Both the position numbers and the translations under genes were made by a program. 64,000 bases of DNA from Trebouxia sp. TZW2008 (taxonomy: Eukaryota; Chlorophyta; Trebouxiophyceae; Trebouxiales; Trebouxiaceae): contig BDIU01000082.1 in the NCBI GenBank assembly GCA_002118135.1, positions 186,001 to 250,000 of the forward strand. The letters are read 5' to 3'. This document shows positions 22,343-33,891 of this stretch, piece after piece. The notes below the pieces were generated by a model, which made no database searches, had not been told where the DNA came from, and saw only the letters and a list, made by a program, of their open reading frames with translations. Within the stretch, counting starts at the first letter, position 1. Each line of letters opens with the position of its first letter.

Positions 22343-25300
22343 ATGTTTCAAAACGGCGGCATGTACGGCATGGGCATGGGCGGAATGGGAGGTGGTATGT
22401 CTGGCATGAACATGGGAATGGGAATGCCGCAGCAAGGCGGTTTCAACGGCAGAAGCATTGGCGGGCTGAATGGCATGGGAAACATGAGCGGCATGGGACG
22501 TAGCGGAGGCGGCCGATCAATAGGTGAGGAGACTGGCGGGGGAACAGGCAGAAGAGAAGAGTTTGTTCAAGGAAAGCTATTTCTTGGAGGCCTGGACAAC
22601 TCCACCACAAAGGATACTCTGCTCAACTATTGTCGCCAATGGTACGCCCTCTGTGTGAAAACACTCTTGTGAGAACGCGACAGATGCTGATACCCTTTAA
22701 GCTGTTGCTGGAACCTGACGGAGCTGTGTCTGAAACAGGGGTGACGTTTCTGACTATGTTCTGATGGAAGGGCGTGGCTTTGGCTTTGTCACATTTGCTG
22801 ACCCTACGCATGCACAGTCATTCCTGGAGGTACAGCTATGTTACCACTGTAGATTGCTTTGTGATTTGAGTTGCTGACATCTTCACTCTGCTAAGGCTGA
22901 CATTGAGCTTGTGAACTCAGTCGCACCGTGCTGTTATGCAGACAAGACAGCATATCATTGATGGCAAAAAGGTTGAGGCAAAAGCTGCAGTGCCCAGGAA
23001 TAGTGGCAGTGGCAACTCTCTTACAAAGAAGATGTTTGTCGGCGGCACAGTAAGTCCTTTTGCACAAAAGCGGATTATGACCTCAGTTTACCCGAAGTGA
23101 AGTGATAACACCTACACACATTACGCCTGCTCAAGCAAAACATGATGTACCTGCCTGAAGGGCTAAGCAAAGTTTCTTTGCAGGGCGACATTGCAGACGA
23201 AGAGTTCTCACAATACTTCTCACAATTTGGAGAAATTGAAGACTGCGTGGTATGTGTCGCAGCTGATGCTTCATGCCTCTTGTCTTTTCCCAAGCAACAT
23301 CTGGAACTGCATCCTTCTCAGCCCTTGCCTGTCATCAAGCAGCATTCCTGCAAGTCTTTGCAAGCTGGTAAAGGGCTGCCATCACAAGCCTCGTTGCTGA
23401 GTGTGATGTCAAAGTCGACTTGTCTGCCATTAGTGAGCATCACAAACTTCATGCGTGGGGTTGTATCTTCTAGAACGTTGCACATTACAAATTCCCTTGT
23501 TGCAGATCTTGAGAAAGCCAGATGGCGGCTCCAGAGGCTTTGGCTTTGTCACATACAAGGATGAGATGTCAGTTGAGAAGTGCTTAGTCATGCAACATTC
23601 ACTCAGTGGTAAAACAGTGGAGCTGAAGCGAGCAGTGAAGAAGGAGGAGATGGGAGGCGGTGGCGGTGGTATGGGTGGCATGGGCGGTGGTGGGTATGGC
23701 ATGGGTGGTGGTTCAGGTATCCAGCGGCACCTTCTGCTGTTGTAATGAGCTGTATGTCTTGCACAGCAGCAGCAGCAGCAGTACTGAGCCAGATGTAAAA
23801 CGCGTCTTTGCTGTTGCCCTTGCCCTAGTCGTTTTGACTGTCTGCTGTCTGTCAGAAGCCCCCGTATCTGATTCGATGTGACAGTCAGTTCTTGTTGTGT
23901 TCTGCTGTTGTTGAGCAAAGCCAAATTGCTTGCATCGGCGGCATGGAGCGTGACATTCTACCTGTTGTATTGCAACGCATCTAACAAGGCTCTTGTACAT
24001 GCAAGCAGTCACAAGCACTGGCCGTGTCACTGACCCCGCTTTGACAGCTGCTCTATCTTTTCATGCTACAAGCAATGTAGTAGCAACAGGCTGCAGCATC
24101 AGCAGCAGTCCAAAGATGCTGTTCAGCTCCATGCTGCTGCTGCTGCTGCAAAATGTTGACCGGAGAAGATCTATTAAGCTTGAGGCCATCGTGCTCGTGC
24201 AGGTGGACCTATGAGGGGCAACAAACAGCCTGACTGGCTGTGCCGGGACTGTGGCAACAAGAATTTTGGATGGAGAGAAGTCTGCAATAGATGTTCAGTA
24301 AGACATGCTTCCTAGGACACGCTTCCTGGCGCGCTTCATCTGAAGAGGCAACATAAAGATTCTTGCTTGCACATGTCATCACAGTGTGTGTCAAGTTACG
24401 ATGTTACAGCACAAACATGTCAGAGTTGATGCAATGGAACAGTACCAAGGCTGTCTGCGACAGCGAGGCGTACTTACACCATGCACTTGATGCCACACAT
24501 GTACAAAACAACGGTTGCAATGGCACATGAACAAAGTAAGTTGGACTTGTCAGACCCTCAATTTGCCTTGCCGACATCATGCTGGCTGACTTCAACATCC
24601 ACCAGACTCCATGAGCCAGTGGCTAGTTTGCAACTGCCCAACCCAATTTGAGCAAAATGTGATAAGCTTGTGCCAATGTTGCAGCTGCCCAAACCAATTG
24701 GTGCAAGACCCGTCAACATGATGGGAGGTGGGCGTATGGGAGGCATGGGCGGCGGAGGCGGTTACAACAGGGGTGGAGGAGGATCTGGAGGAGGGTTTGA
24801 GAATGGCATGGGTGGAATGGGAGACATGTCGAGTATGGGTCAGATGAGCCAAATGGGCATGGGCCAAATGGGGGGCATGGGTGGCTATGGCATGGGTAAG
24901 CTCTCTGTCTGCTGTACACTGAGCTGCTTATACCCTATTGATGCACAACCCTGTTACACAGATGTGACCAGATGGCTGGTCCTGCCATCTAGACATGATG
25001 GCTGCTGCCCATTGTTTGCTGCAGCATCACTTGTAGGAACCTCTGGCAACAGCAAGCATTGGTGAGGTGCAATTCTTGCTAGCGCGCTTTGAAGCATAGG
25101 CTGATGTCAAGTCAGCTGCAACAGCAGAGTTTGCACATCTGCTGTCTGAGTCTGCTTGCACCTGGAAACAGATAAACGCAAAACGCATGCATCAGCACTT
25201 AAAGTTCACTTGCAGTAGCCCGCCCTTGCCTCACAAAATTGCCTCACTGCAGTCAGCTCAGGAAAATTTCTTACACACCTTGCCTTTTCGTGAACATGCA

Positions 25301-26187
25301 ACAGTACTCAGCAATTGGTGCCGGGCAGCCTGTTGTTTGAACCGTAGAACTGATCAGTTGCAGGTTTAGGGTCAGGGCTGCTGGCAGCAACTCATGTCTT
25401 GCATTTCTTGATCAAAGCTGTCAGGCTTGGACTGCTTTCATGATCACTGATCCTCAATCTGCCACTTCCGCCTGTCAAGCTGAGCGTCTCAGGGCTCGTT
25501 GCTGTACTTAAAACCCTTGTACAACTCTGCTGGCATGGTACACAGCAGCTGTTGCCAATCACAATTTTCTTGACATGGTAACAACAGCCAGGTTGCAATG
25601 CTGCTTTGAATCTGAGACCTTCATGACTTATTGCATTACACTGCTCCTTGTAAGGGCTGATCAGCCTTGTCAGTCAGCAATAGTGTGGGACAGACGCCTT
25701 GGTCAAAAGCAGCATTGGCTAATCTGCATATAATGTGCACGCGACACTTGGTCAGAATTGTGTCAGTTTAGCTCATTTGTACATCTGCTTTAGTCAGTTG
25801 ATGCCAGCTGCAGGCGGTCTGGTAACAGAATGATAATTGTATCATTACGCAGGCGGCATGGGCTATGGCATGGGTGGAATGGGCGGCATGGGAGGCATGG
25901 GGGGTATGGGTGCCAGCATGGGGGGTATGGGTGGGGGTTACAGCGGCCAAGGTGGTTACGGTACCCAGACAGGCTACAACAGTCAGGCAGCTCAGGGCGG
26001 CCAGGGCTTTGGCGGCCAGGGTATGGGTCAAGGCATGGGTCAGGGCATGGGCCAGGGTATGGGCCAGAGCGGATTTGGCCAGCAGAATGGAGGGTACGGG
26101 GGTCAGCAAGGAGGTGGGGGCTATGGCCGCCAGACAGCTGGAAGAGGAACGGGTGCTGGCGGCAATGCTCGCTACAGGCCATACTAA
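22343..26187 (+). CDS. RNA-binding protein: two RRMs, RanBP2 zinc finger, Gly/Met-rich tail
   Basis: An hnRNP/FUS-like RNA-binding protein. Eight exons: 22343-22641, 22739-22829, 22942-23049, 23184-23249, 23506-23716, 24203-24297, 24685-24895 and 25853-26187. They give 471 residues with consistent phases. A Gly/Met-rich head (~residues 1-70) is followed by RRM1 (RNP2 KLFLGGL, RNP1 GRGFGFVTF) and RRM2 (RNP2 KMFVGGT, RNP1 SRGFGFVTY). A textbook RanBP2 finger follows (W-x-C-x2-C-x3-N-x6-C-x2-C, WLCRDCGNKNF...CNRC). The remaining ~180 residues are a tail of GMGG and GQGMGQ repeats ending RYRPY. Such tails are typical of phase-separating RNA-binding proteins. AATAAA occurs at 26260-26265. The protein probably acts in nuclear RNA processing, but the order of domains differs from FUS/TAF15 and I cannot name an orthologue. 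Confidence 0.93.
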
Positions 26188-26284
26188 ACTGCTGCAAGAA
26201 CTTACTAAGGTATGCCATCCTGTGAAACACAAAGCAGCACGGGCACTATCATGTACGCCAATAAAAGCACAGGTGTTCAGCTAG

Positions 26285-26371
26285 TATGGTGTCAAAGACT
26301 AAGAGCGTCTTGGCAGCTTTTGCTTGAAGAAGCTATGCTTCTTCACAAAAGTTGCTGGGTCTGACACCATA
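26285..26371 (+). ncRNA. Imperfect 87-nt hairpin downstream of the RNA-binding gene
   Basis: The arms pair as TATGGTGTCA with TGACACCATA at the base, then CAGCTTTTG with CAAAAGTTGCTG, then TTGAAGAAGC with GCTTCTTCA, closed by a loop of about 3 nt. There is one asymmetric internal bulge. It lies 20 bp past an AATAAA, so it may be outside the mRNA. It could be a microRNA-like precursor, a 3' UTR structure or a tiny inverted-repeat element. Confidence 0.45.
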
Positions 26372-28900
26372 TCGCCTTGCTGGGTCGCTTGTGCTGCTCA
26401 TGGTATTGAGTAGATGCCTGTGTGCCGTTGTTGCATGCATGACAATGCGTGTTCAGTAGACCATATTAGGTGTTGCCTAGTGCTTGTTGTGCGCAATGCT
26501 TGTTTATGCAAGACCAGGATAGCTGAACTGTTGCCAAACTTGTTCTTGCAGGCACTGTTAGTAGACTAGCTCTGCTTGATGTTCCCACCTTCCACAAACA
26601 CTCTCTCAGTGTCAGGGTTGTCCGTCAGACCTGCGTCAAGCTTTGTCAGACCTTCGTCAAGCCTTGTTACTGAGGTTGCGGGCAGCTAGACATAGCTTGC
26701 GCTCATGTTGCAATGTTTGAAGCGTGTCTGGAGTGATCCTTCTTCCAAAAAGAGTAGTCCATCTACATGTCAGAGCTAGCCACCGCACTAGCTTCAGAAA
26801 GGTCGCCTATTGAGGTCGTTGTCAGCTGCGAGGGTTTAAAGCCAGGCTTATGGGTCAGTTTCTGGAGCGGCATAACCTATTTGGAGTCTGAGGGTTTGCG
26901 AGCAGTCATACATAATACACAAGCAGGGTTGCAAAGCATGACTATGATGCCAACAAACGGCAGAGACACATGCTATGTGTTGTCCAAACAATGGCAGTGT
27001 TGCTTTGTTTCTTGCGCAACAGTTGCCATAACTCTTTGTTTGATGTTGCTTGATATTGTAGATTAATATGTTTGTTTATGCTAGCCCAACTCAGCTCTGC
27101 CTTAGATGACTGTGTACTCTGCCTCTTGTAAGCACTATGTACATCAAGCTTGTTAGCACAAGTTTATCTTCAGCGTTGTTCCCTTGGTCATGCAGCAATC
27201 AACAATTTGTTCTTCTCCTGACGCATACTCTACGATCATGTGCATGTAGCCATGAAACCGACAAACTTTTGCAGCACATCTTAGCTCTACAGTTGGCTTG
27301 TGTGGAGCCAGCTAGGTCAGGATGGCTGCGTACTGACAGAGCAATGTACAGGCTATCAGAACTAAGTCCCAGCTCTGCTGCTGGCTTATATGCTTGGGCA
27401 GCGATTCCTAGCTGTTTTGCCGTGTTGTATGGCAGATAGGCATTGAGACTGGATCATCTCAGGGTTCAGATAGCAGTGTCAGGCATAAGACACATAGGCT
27501 AAGCATTGGACAAAGTAGGTGTAGCTCTGGCTTATGCTTTGATGTGTTCAGTACCATTTCCTCATCCATGTTTGTCTTGTCTGATCTTGTTGCACCCCTG
27601 ACTGTACATGCTGTACCGTCTTGTTCCATGCTTGCTGCCGACATGCCTTGAGCTGGCTCTTAGCATATATTCATGCTTGATGGTGTTATGTCTATGCAGG
27701 CTGGAACTCAACATCGAGTTGCAACCCAAAGGTGAATGCAGGCAACAGGTACATCAGGAACAATTGACCACAGGTGCGCCAAAAGTTTCAGTGAAAAGCA
27801 TACAGGTTTGATTTGCATCACGCAAGTTTTGCAGAACAGTGCTTGTCAGCAAAGCTGAGAGCCTATGATGGCTGCTGTGCCAGCTAGATGCTGTCCTGCA
27901 GGCTATGTGCCGTGTACACAGGGCATGTTCAATTGGTGCTCTTTTCTGGTGCATGATGCAATCACTGATTTGACAATTGCTGCAAAACAGCACTGTGGTG
28001 GTCCTGCTCATATGTGGACACTTGTACAAAGCAGATGTGAGCATGGCACGAACAGCATGCACCACATATGCACAATTGCATCCCTGGAATGGAGGTTTCA
28101 ATGACTCAGCTGGGGCATTCTGAGAGTCTGTGATCCTTGTGACAGCCTTTGATGGGCTGGCGCTGAAGTACTACTTGCGTTTCAGCAAGTAGTTGCTTGT
28201 ATCAAATAAATGCGCTTGCTCTCAGGCTGCGTTTGCTTTAATGTCTGGTATGAGGCAGCCAGCACCTGTCAACAGTTGAAGCAACAAGCACAGTCCAATG
28301 GCGTTGTGACAGGGCTGAGACGTTACTGTGGCGGCAGTGTTGTTAATGTTTGGGTGTGCCTGGTCTGTTGCGAGTGAAACAAAGCATGCGATCTGGACCA
28401 GACTGACACTGATTCCGCGTGTAATCATATCTGACTAAAGCATTCCTAGTAGACCCTGTCGAGAAGACTGCAGTGACGATATGCATCCACCATGCATGAA
28501 AGCAGGGCAGCAAGTAAGACTTTATTGCAAGCACTTGTGGGCAAAGGAACATCGTCAGTAATGTACCACTTGGTCTGTGAATTTGAATTTGATCTGCAGA
28601 GCTATAATAGCGTCAATGAATGAACAAGACTGATAACAAATCACAGTGTCATGGTACCACAGCTGCACAAAGCCTTGTTAACTAAATGCAGCACAGCTTT
28701 GAAAGAACATAAGGTCAAACCCAGATCACAAAATCGGTTTTACTTAGCATGGTTTGCCATATGCTTAAGCACATGCGATTGCAATGCAAACTTGCTATGG
28801 TCATCGCTGTGGCACTGAAACCCAATCTTGAAATTCACAATTGCAAACACCCAAGCGGAGAATGATGTTCACAACAACTCAGCTTGAGCATAGTCGCCGT
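26372..28900. other. Intergenic region, no gene recognised
   Basis: About 2.5 kb lies between the RNA-binding gene and the LRR gene 3' end. An open frame of 99 codons at 26767-27066 has no recognisable features. Splice-like boundaries near 27699-27770 (TATGCAG|G..., AAAG|GTGAAT, ACAG|GTACAT) could belong to an exon I cannot place. AATAAA occurs near 28205. Confidence 0.45.
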
Positions 28901-30743
28901 TCACCTGTAGTAGCCTTGCAGATCCCAGTCAAGATCATCCATCCCTGTGTCCTCAAGCCCTGATGCCACCATGATTTTGGTCAAGTTGGGCCAAAGTTTA
29001 CGAGGAGATTTGTTTCTGCACACTACATCGGTGAAACAACGGCCAGGCTTTAACAAGTCAGCTCGAGTAAATTCAAGAATCGCAGCACTGTTTTGATGAA
29101 TGAGGCTGAACGGATCTAACATCAGCTTCTGTAGCTTTGGCCAATTGCCTTTGACCAACACCTGAATGCCACTCCTATCAATTTCATTGCTGGCCAAATT
29201 GAGTCGCTTGAGTGATGACCATTGACAAGTGACCAAGTATCCCACTGCTTCGCAGTCCAATTCATTGTGACTTACATTGAGCTCTAGCAGCTTTGGCCAT
29301 GCTGCTTGCACCAGCTGTTGCATACCGGCAGCATTCATACGAGTGTGTGGTAGCCTCAGCACCTCAAGGTTGGGAATTGCTGCAAGTGCGAGAGAAGCCA
29401 TTGCATTGGCAGCCATCAGATTCTGGCTCATGTCAAGATCTGTGAGGCATGGCCAATTACCATTTCGCAGCTCTTCAGCGGCAAGCGTGCCAATTCGACA
29501 GCTCATAAGGCGCATGGTAGTCAGCAGAGGCAAGGGAAGCCTAACAATGAGCTGCATCATGGCTGCATTGATGGGTGTGCTTGTGAGCTCAAGCTGCTGC
29601 AAACTAGTCCAGTTTGGTGTCTTCAACCAAGTGGTGCCATTAGCTCCAAGGTGGCGTTTGCTTGTCAAAGCTAACGTTTCAAGGCAAGGCCATTCTCCCT
29701 TTACCAGCTGCTGCATGACTTGACTGTCAAACTGATCCATGGCAAGGCTCAGCTTTGTCAAATTTCTCCATTTGCTATTGACTAGGGCGCTCATGGTCTT
29801 GATACCAAATTGATTGCCACCAAGAGCAATCTGCGCTGGGTCTACACATCCAGCACTGCTTAGCTTCTCAACAATTTTTGCGCCCAAGGTATCTGATTTG
29901 ACAATTTTGATACTGAAGCTGTCCACGTTTGCCCAGTTTGACTGAAGCAAGTGGTCCAAAGCTTTCACCTTGCACAGATCATTGTCGACAACCAGATCTG
30001 CTAGAGGCTCAATAACCAGTACAACACGATTCAACAAAGTTGTGGTGTGCAATGTTATGCAGGCCAAAATCCGCCACTGATGGTTGGCATTCAGGCAAAT
30101 CTCCCAAGGCTGTCCTTTGAACACCAGAGTGTTCACTTGCGGCCAACTCGTTGTTTGCAGCCGGTTGAGTACGTTTTTCTGAGAGGTTATCAAAACAGTG
30201 ACGTGGGCGCGCATCAGCTGACACATCTGCTTAGAGGTGGCTGCAAGCATGTTTCTGCAGTTGTTGGGAAGAAGTTGGTGAAGTCTTGGGCAGCATTGAA
30301 GAGCGTCCATCAGCGTGAAGCGAACAGCTGCTGAATATGATGCGTGCCTGCACTGCACAAGTTTTTCAGTGCAAGCTTGTCTAGTAAGTTTTGTTGTCAT
30401 GCCATGGTGCAACATCGCAGTTGACTTGCAAGGACATGATAGCCATGCAGGGAAGACTACTTTGTTGCATTTCTGCCATGGCAGATGCACGCCTTCACCT
30501 GGCAAAGCTCCGTGTCAGTGCTTCAGGTGATGTAGTCTTTTGTGAGTAGCTATGTGCTTCTTCACGGGCAGGTGGCTGGGTCATTGGTGGCAAAATAGGG
30601 CTTGTAGTGTGACAGTGGATACACGAGGGCTGTGAAGCTTGGTGGCTCGACTTCTTCACAAGTTGCAAAGCTGCAAGCCACAAAGGATCACTGCTAGTCT
30701 CACTGGCTGACCCTACGATCACTTTTGTCCCACGCTGCGCCAT
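28901..30743 (-). CDS. Leucine-rich-repeat protein (RNase-inhibitor type)
   Basis: Two-exon model: 30743-30499 and 30347-28901, 563 residues. The 151-bp intron (GTGAAG...TGCAG) joins AG to G in phase. Without splicing, the second exon could start at ATG 30505 (534 residues). The body has roughly ten repeats of 26-29 residues with the pattern W-P-x-L-x-x-L-x-L-x-x-N-x-(I/L)-x-x-x-x-(M/A)-x-x-L-V. Examples are WPKLLELNVSHNEL and WSSLKRLNLASNEI, which suggest a protein-binding horseshoe. The N-terminal part (FTLMDALQCCPRLHQLLP) may be a degenerate F-box-like helix, which is only a guess. There is no transmembrane segment or signal peptide. The near-intronless structure is unlike its neighbours and may point to a young or retrocopied gene. 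Confidence 0.85.
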
Positions 30744-31071
30744 TCTGGTTGAGGAACAGCGCCGTGCAGCATTTCAGCAAAGGTCTTACTTTTTTCTCCT
30801 TGCTGGCGGTGACTTGCTTTGTCAGGAGGAAAAAGCTTGTCGCAGCGTGTGATCAGCAAGCTGCCAAGGAGAGTGGCGATGTCCGTCGACAAGCAGGACG
30901 ATACGTACACACAAAGAACTTATGTCACGAGCTGTTTTGTATTTGTACGTATGTTTGATGTCGCTGCTTTGCACCTTAGTCTGGTCTTTCTGTAGTCTGC
31001 GTGTGGTTTCAGAGCCCTTTCTACTGCCGCACCTTGCAACCTGACGGGCTTCACAGCGCACCAGCCGCGGT
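30744..31071. promoter_or_regulatory. Divergent promoter between LRR and BACK-like genes
   Basis: A 328-bp interval between opposite start codons (30743 minus, 31072 plus). No repeat or clear core-promoter motif is seen; shared control is inferred only from spacing. Confidence 0.5.
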
Positions 31072-32945
31072 ATGTTGCGAGATATGGTGCTAAATTTTGC
31101 GCCGTGGCTCAACAGCACAAAGGTCGTCAACACTGACCCACGGATTGTCAACTCTTCGAGCGATTCTACAGCAAGCGAAACTAACTGTAGCAGTGACATG
31201 AAAGATCATGACGAGACAGCAGAGTCCCTCGTCGAGACTCCCGCAGCAACGGAGCGACAGGCCACTTCCAAATATTTCTTGCTGGACTGTGATCAGGACT
31301 CCCTGTCGACTGCCATGAAGGAACAAACTTGCAACGGTGTCAGCGGACGAACACCTGAATACTGCAAATGGTGGCAAGAGAAGTCAAAAAGCCAGTGCGA
31401 GCCATTTTTCATGGCGCAGCTCATTGGTGACGCCAGTACTCCACAGCATCACACCCCCTTGACCTTTGGAGATCTAGCTTACTGCAGGTACACCATTTCA
31501 CATGCATTCACGATACGACTTGCAGTTCTGTGCTTTATAGTCAGCACTTCACAGCAGTCATGCTGCAGTTCTTGGGGGGAGAAGCTGATTGAGGACCATG
31601 CAAGGCCAAATCAGATTTTGCAAGCCATCACACCAGTTGTCACAGATCCCAAAACTGTGCACCTATCTGTGACCGCCATGCTGGGTGGTGAATTCACAGT
31701 GTCCATCAACAACATCGAGGACGTTCTTGTCTTGGCCAATGCTATTGGTGTAAGTTGCAGTGTCCATGTTCTGGTCACCATATCTTCGATTTGTCGCTGT
31801 GTGTTTGCAAGCTCATGCATGCACTGTATGCTTTCCTCTTCATAAATTAAGCTGCAACATGATCATGCAGATGGAGGCTCTGGAGACAAAGTGCATCAGG
31901 CTCTTTTCAGAAGCTGCTGACAAGATGCAGTCTGATGCACTGCTATGCCTTGTCAAACTTGCAGAACACTTGGGCCTCACTGATCTTTTTGACGTTGCTA
32001 CCAAAAAGCTCATCAAATCCCCCTGGGAAGATGCCTTTGATGATCTTGTCAAGTTGGTTGATCACTTGCATGGCTCAGACACTGACAGACTGCACAAACT
32101 TCTGCATCATCCTAGACGTGGCGCTTGCTCTGAGTTGGACGTGCTGGCCGTCTTGGAGGGGACCCATCTGAGTGATGATGACATTGCGGCCCTGGTTGAT
32201 CTGGAGATCATGCACCCAATAGAGCTCAAAAAGCTGTTGGCAATTTTGGTCAATGCAGACCATAGAGACTGCTGCCCTTTGTTGCACAAGGCAGTTACCA
32301 AGTCTGTCAAAGGCACATTGCCGGAAGATGATCTACAAGCAAAGAGGCAAAGGCGTATTGTCAATTGCATGATGCCAACTTCAGACAGACCTGATGTCAC
32401 AAGACCGTTGCCTGACTCACAGCTTGAGTTGTCGGCTCAATGGGAAGCAGCTAATGGTATGTGCTTGATCATGCTCCCAACAAAGTTGCATGACACAAAT
32501 GCTCGACATGCTGCAGCGATACAGAGTGCATTTGTTGGTTATCAGCATCACAGAGTGCATTTGTGTATGTTGCAGCAATACATGATGCATATTCTCATTG
32601 TGGACTCTCTGAGCTCTTTCGTGTACTGTCTCACATGTTACTTTGCTTCATGCAGAGAATGAGACAAAGGCTGCTCTGTATATACAAGCCAAGGACAAGA
32701 AACCGCTGGACAGCCTCGTGCAAAGCTGCACCATCTTTAGCTTGCACAAAGAGAAACCATATATCAGACAAGCTTGGAAATTAACTGATCTTGATATGAT
32801 GGCAAGCAAGAAATCTAGCGCTTATGGATGGGGCAGTTATCTGGGATCAGAGCAAAACATTTTCCCTACAAATGACGATGGCTCTGTGAGCGTTGGGTTG
32901 AGCTGGAAGGTGCCTTCAGTTGCCAATGATGCAGCTGTCGGGTAA
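31072..32945 (+). CDS. BACK-like (BTB-associated) helical protein
   Basis: Four exons: 31072-31487, 31569-31749, 31871-32456 and 32656-32945; 490 residues, phases consistent. The segment VLVLANAIG-MEALETKCIRLF followed by DALLCLVKLAEHLGLTDLF resembles the helical BACK region after a BTB/POZ fold. Kelch or other adaptor repeats are not visible. The N-terminal ~60 residues are Ser/Thr/Glu-rich and probably disordered. Such proteins often bring substrates to Cullin-3 ligases, but a full BTB is not evident, so this is inference. The first intron is only 81 bp, a multiple of three and open, so it might be retained. The stop TAA at 32943 sits inside a donor-like GG|GTAAGA, so another 3' exon cannot be excluded. 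Confidence 0.65.
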
Positions 32946-33891
32946 GAGCAAAGGCAACTTGCTTACAGCTGATGGGTATGTCATAGAAGTTTATGGTGGT
33001 GCTTTGAGAACATATCTTGCTGCCTGTATCACCAATCAAAGCAAGCCTCTTAACATGCAAAACAGGAAACAGCATGGCGCTGGTGTTGATGGCATGCACT
33101 TCACACACTTGTAGCTGGCAGGTCAGCTTTGCACATAGTAATTCTCTGTTGTAGGACTGTCTGTCCACTTGGGTTTGGCAGGTTGCCAGAAATTATCACT
33201 GCAACGCAGCATGCAACGTCTGCAAGCAGATTTATGATGTGTCCTGGCATATATCTTCTAGCTGAAGCTTTGTTGCAATTTGGGGGTCAAGGCTGTGTAT
33301 TCATAGACATATGTTGTGTCAGAGTGATTGCTGTCATGGTAGTCATTGTTTCACTTATGGTTGCGGATGTGCAGAGAAGCACCTATGCTATATGCTTGGT
33401 GGTTTTGCTGGTACAATGATCCTTGCAGCTCATATTGTCACTCGTCTGCCATGTATTTCAAGCATGCACATTGGGCCTGATTGCTAGCTGCCAGTATTGC
33501 CAGGTGCTCCCTCTAGTCATGCAGAGATGTCAGTGCTTAAGCTATAGCTTGTGCTGAAGAGATTTAGCAACTTTCGCATCAAGCTGTTGCAATGAGAGTC
33601 TTGACTGAGAACAGCATGGGGCATCGAATCATCCTCTCAATGTCATTGTTTTTTTTTGTTGAAAAGTGTGTCACTTCACTGGCACTGCAACAGTCAGTCT
33701 ACACAAGATTGCTTTCTTGAATCTTGTCAATGCAGCTTTTCTGTGACATACGAGCTGCTCAAACTGGCTGTTTGATTGTTCTAGTTTCATAGATAGGCTG
33801 CTCAACAGTGAAGATTTCACTCAGGAGGTCTGCAACTGTGGCATGCAGCCTAAATGGCAATCAGCAGGCGTGGCATCCAGCTTCAGTGAAG
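32946..33891. other. Convergent intergenic region
   Basis: The 3' ends of the BACK-like gene (+) and the CotH gene (-) meet here. I see no gene, repeat or clear poly(A) motif apart from short T-rich runs near 33650. Confidence 0.5.

Noticed and set aside
25768..26232. His/Pro-rich minus-strand frames of about 150 codons
   Set aside because: Antisense of the Gly/Met-rich last exon of the RNA-binding gene.
26767..27066. 99-codon plus-strand open frame in the intergenic gap
   Set aside because: No recognisable features; composition like surrounding non-coding DNA.
29277..29723. 148-codon plus-strand frame
   Set aside because: Antisense shadow of the LRR coding exon.
33129..33419. 96-codon hydrophobic plus-strand frame
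   Set aside because: No signal peptide pattern, homology or splice support; probably chance.
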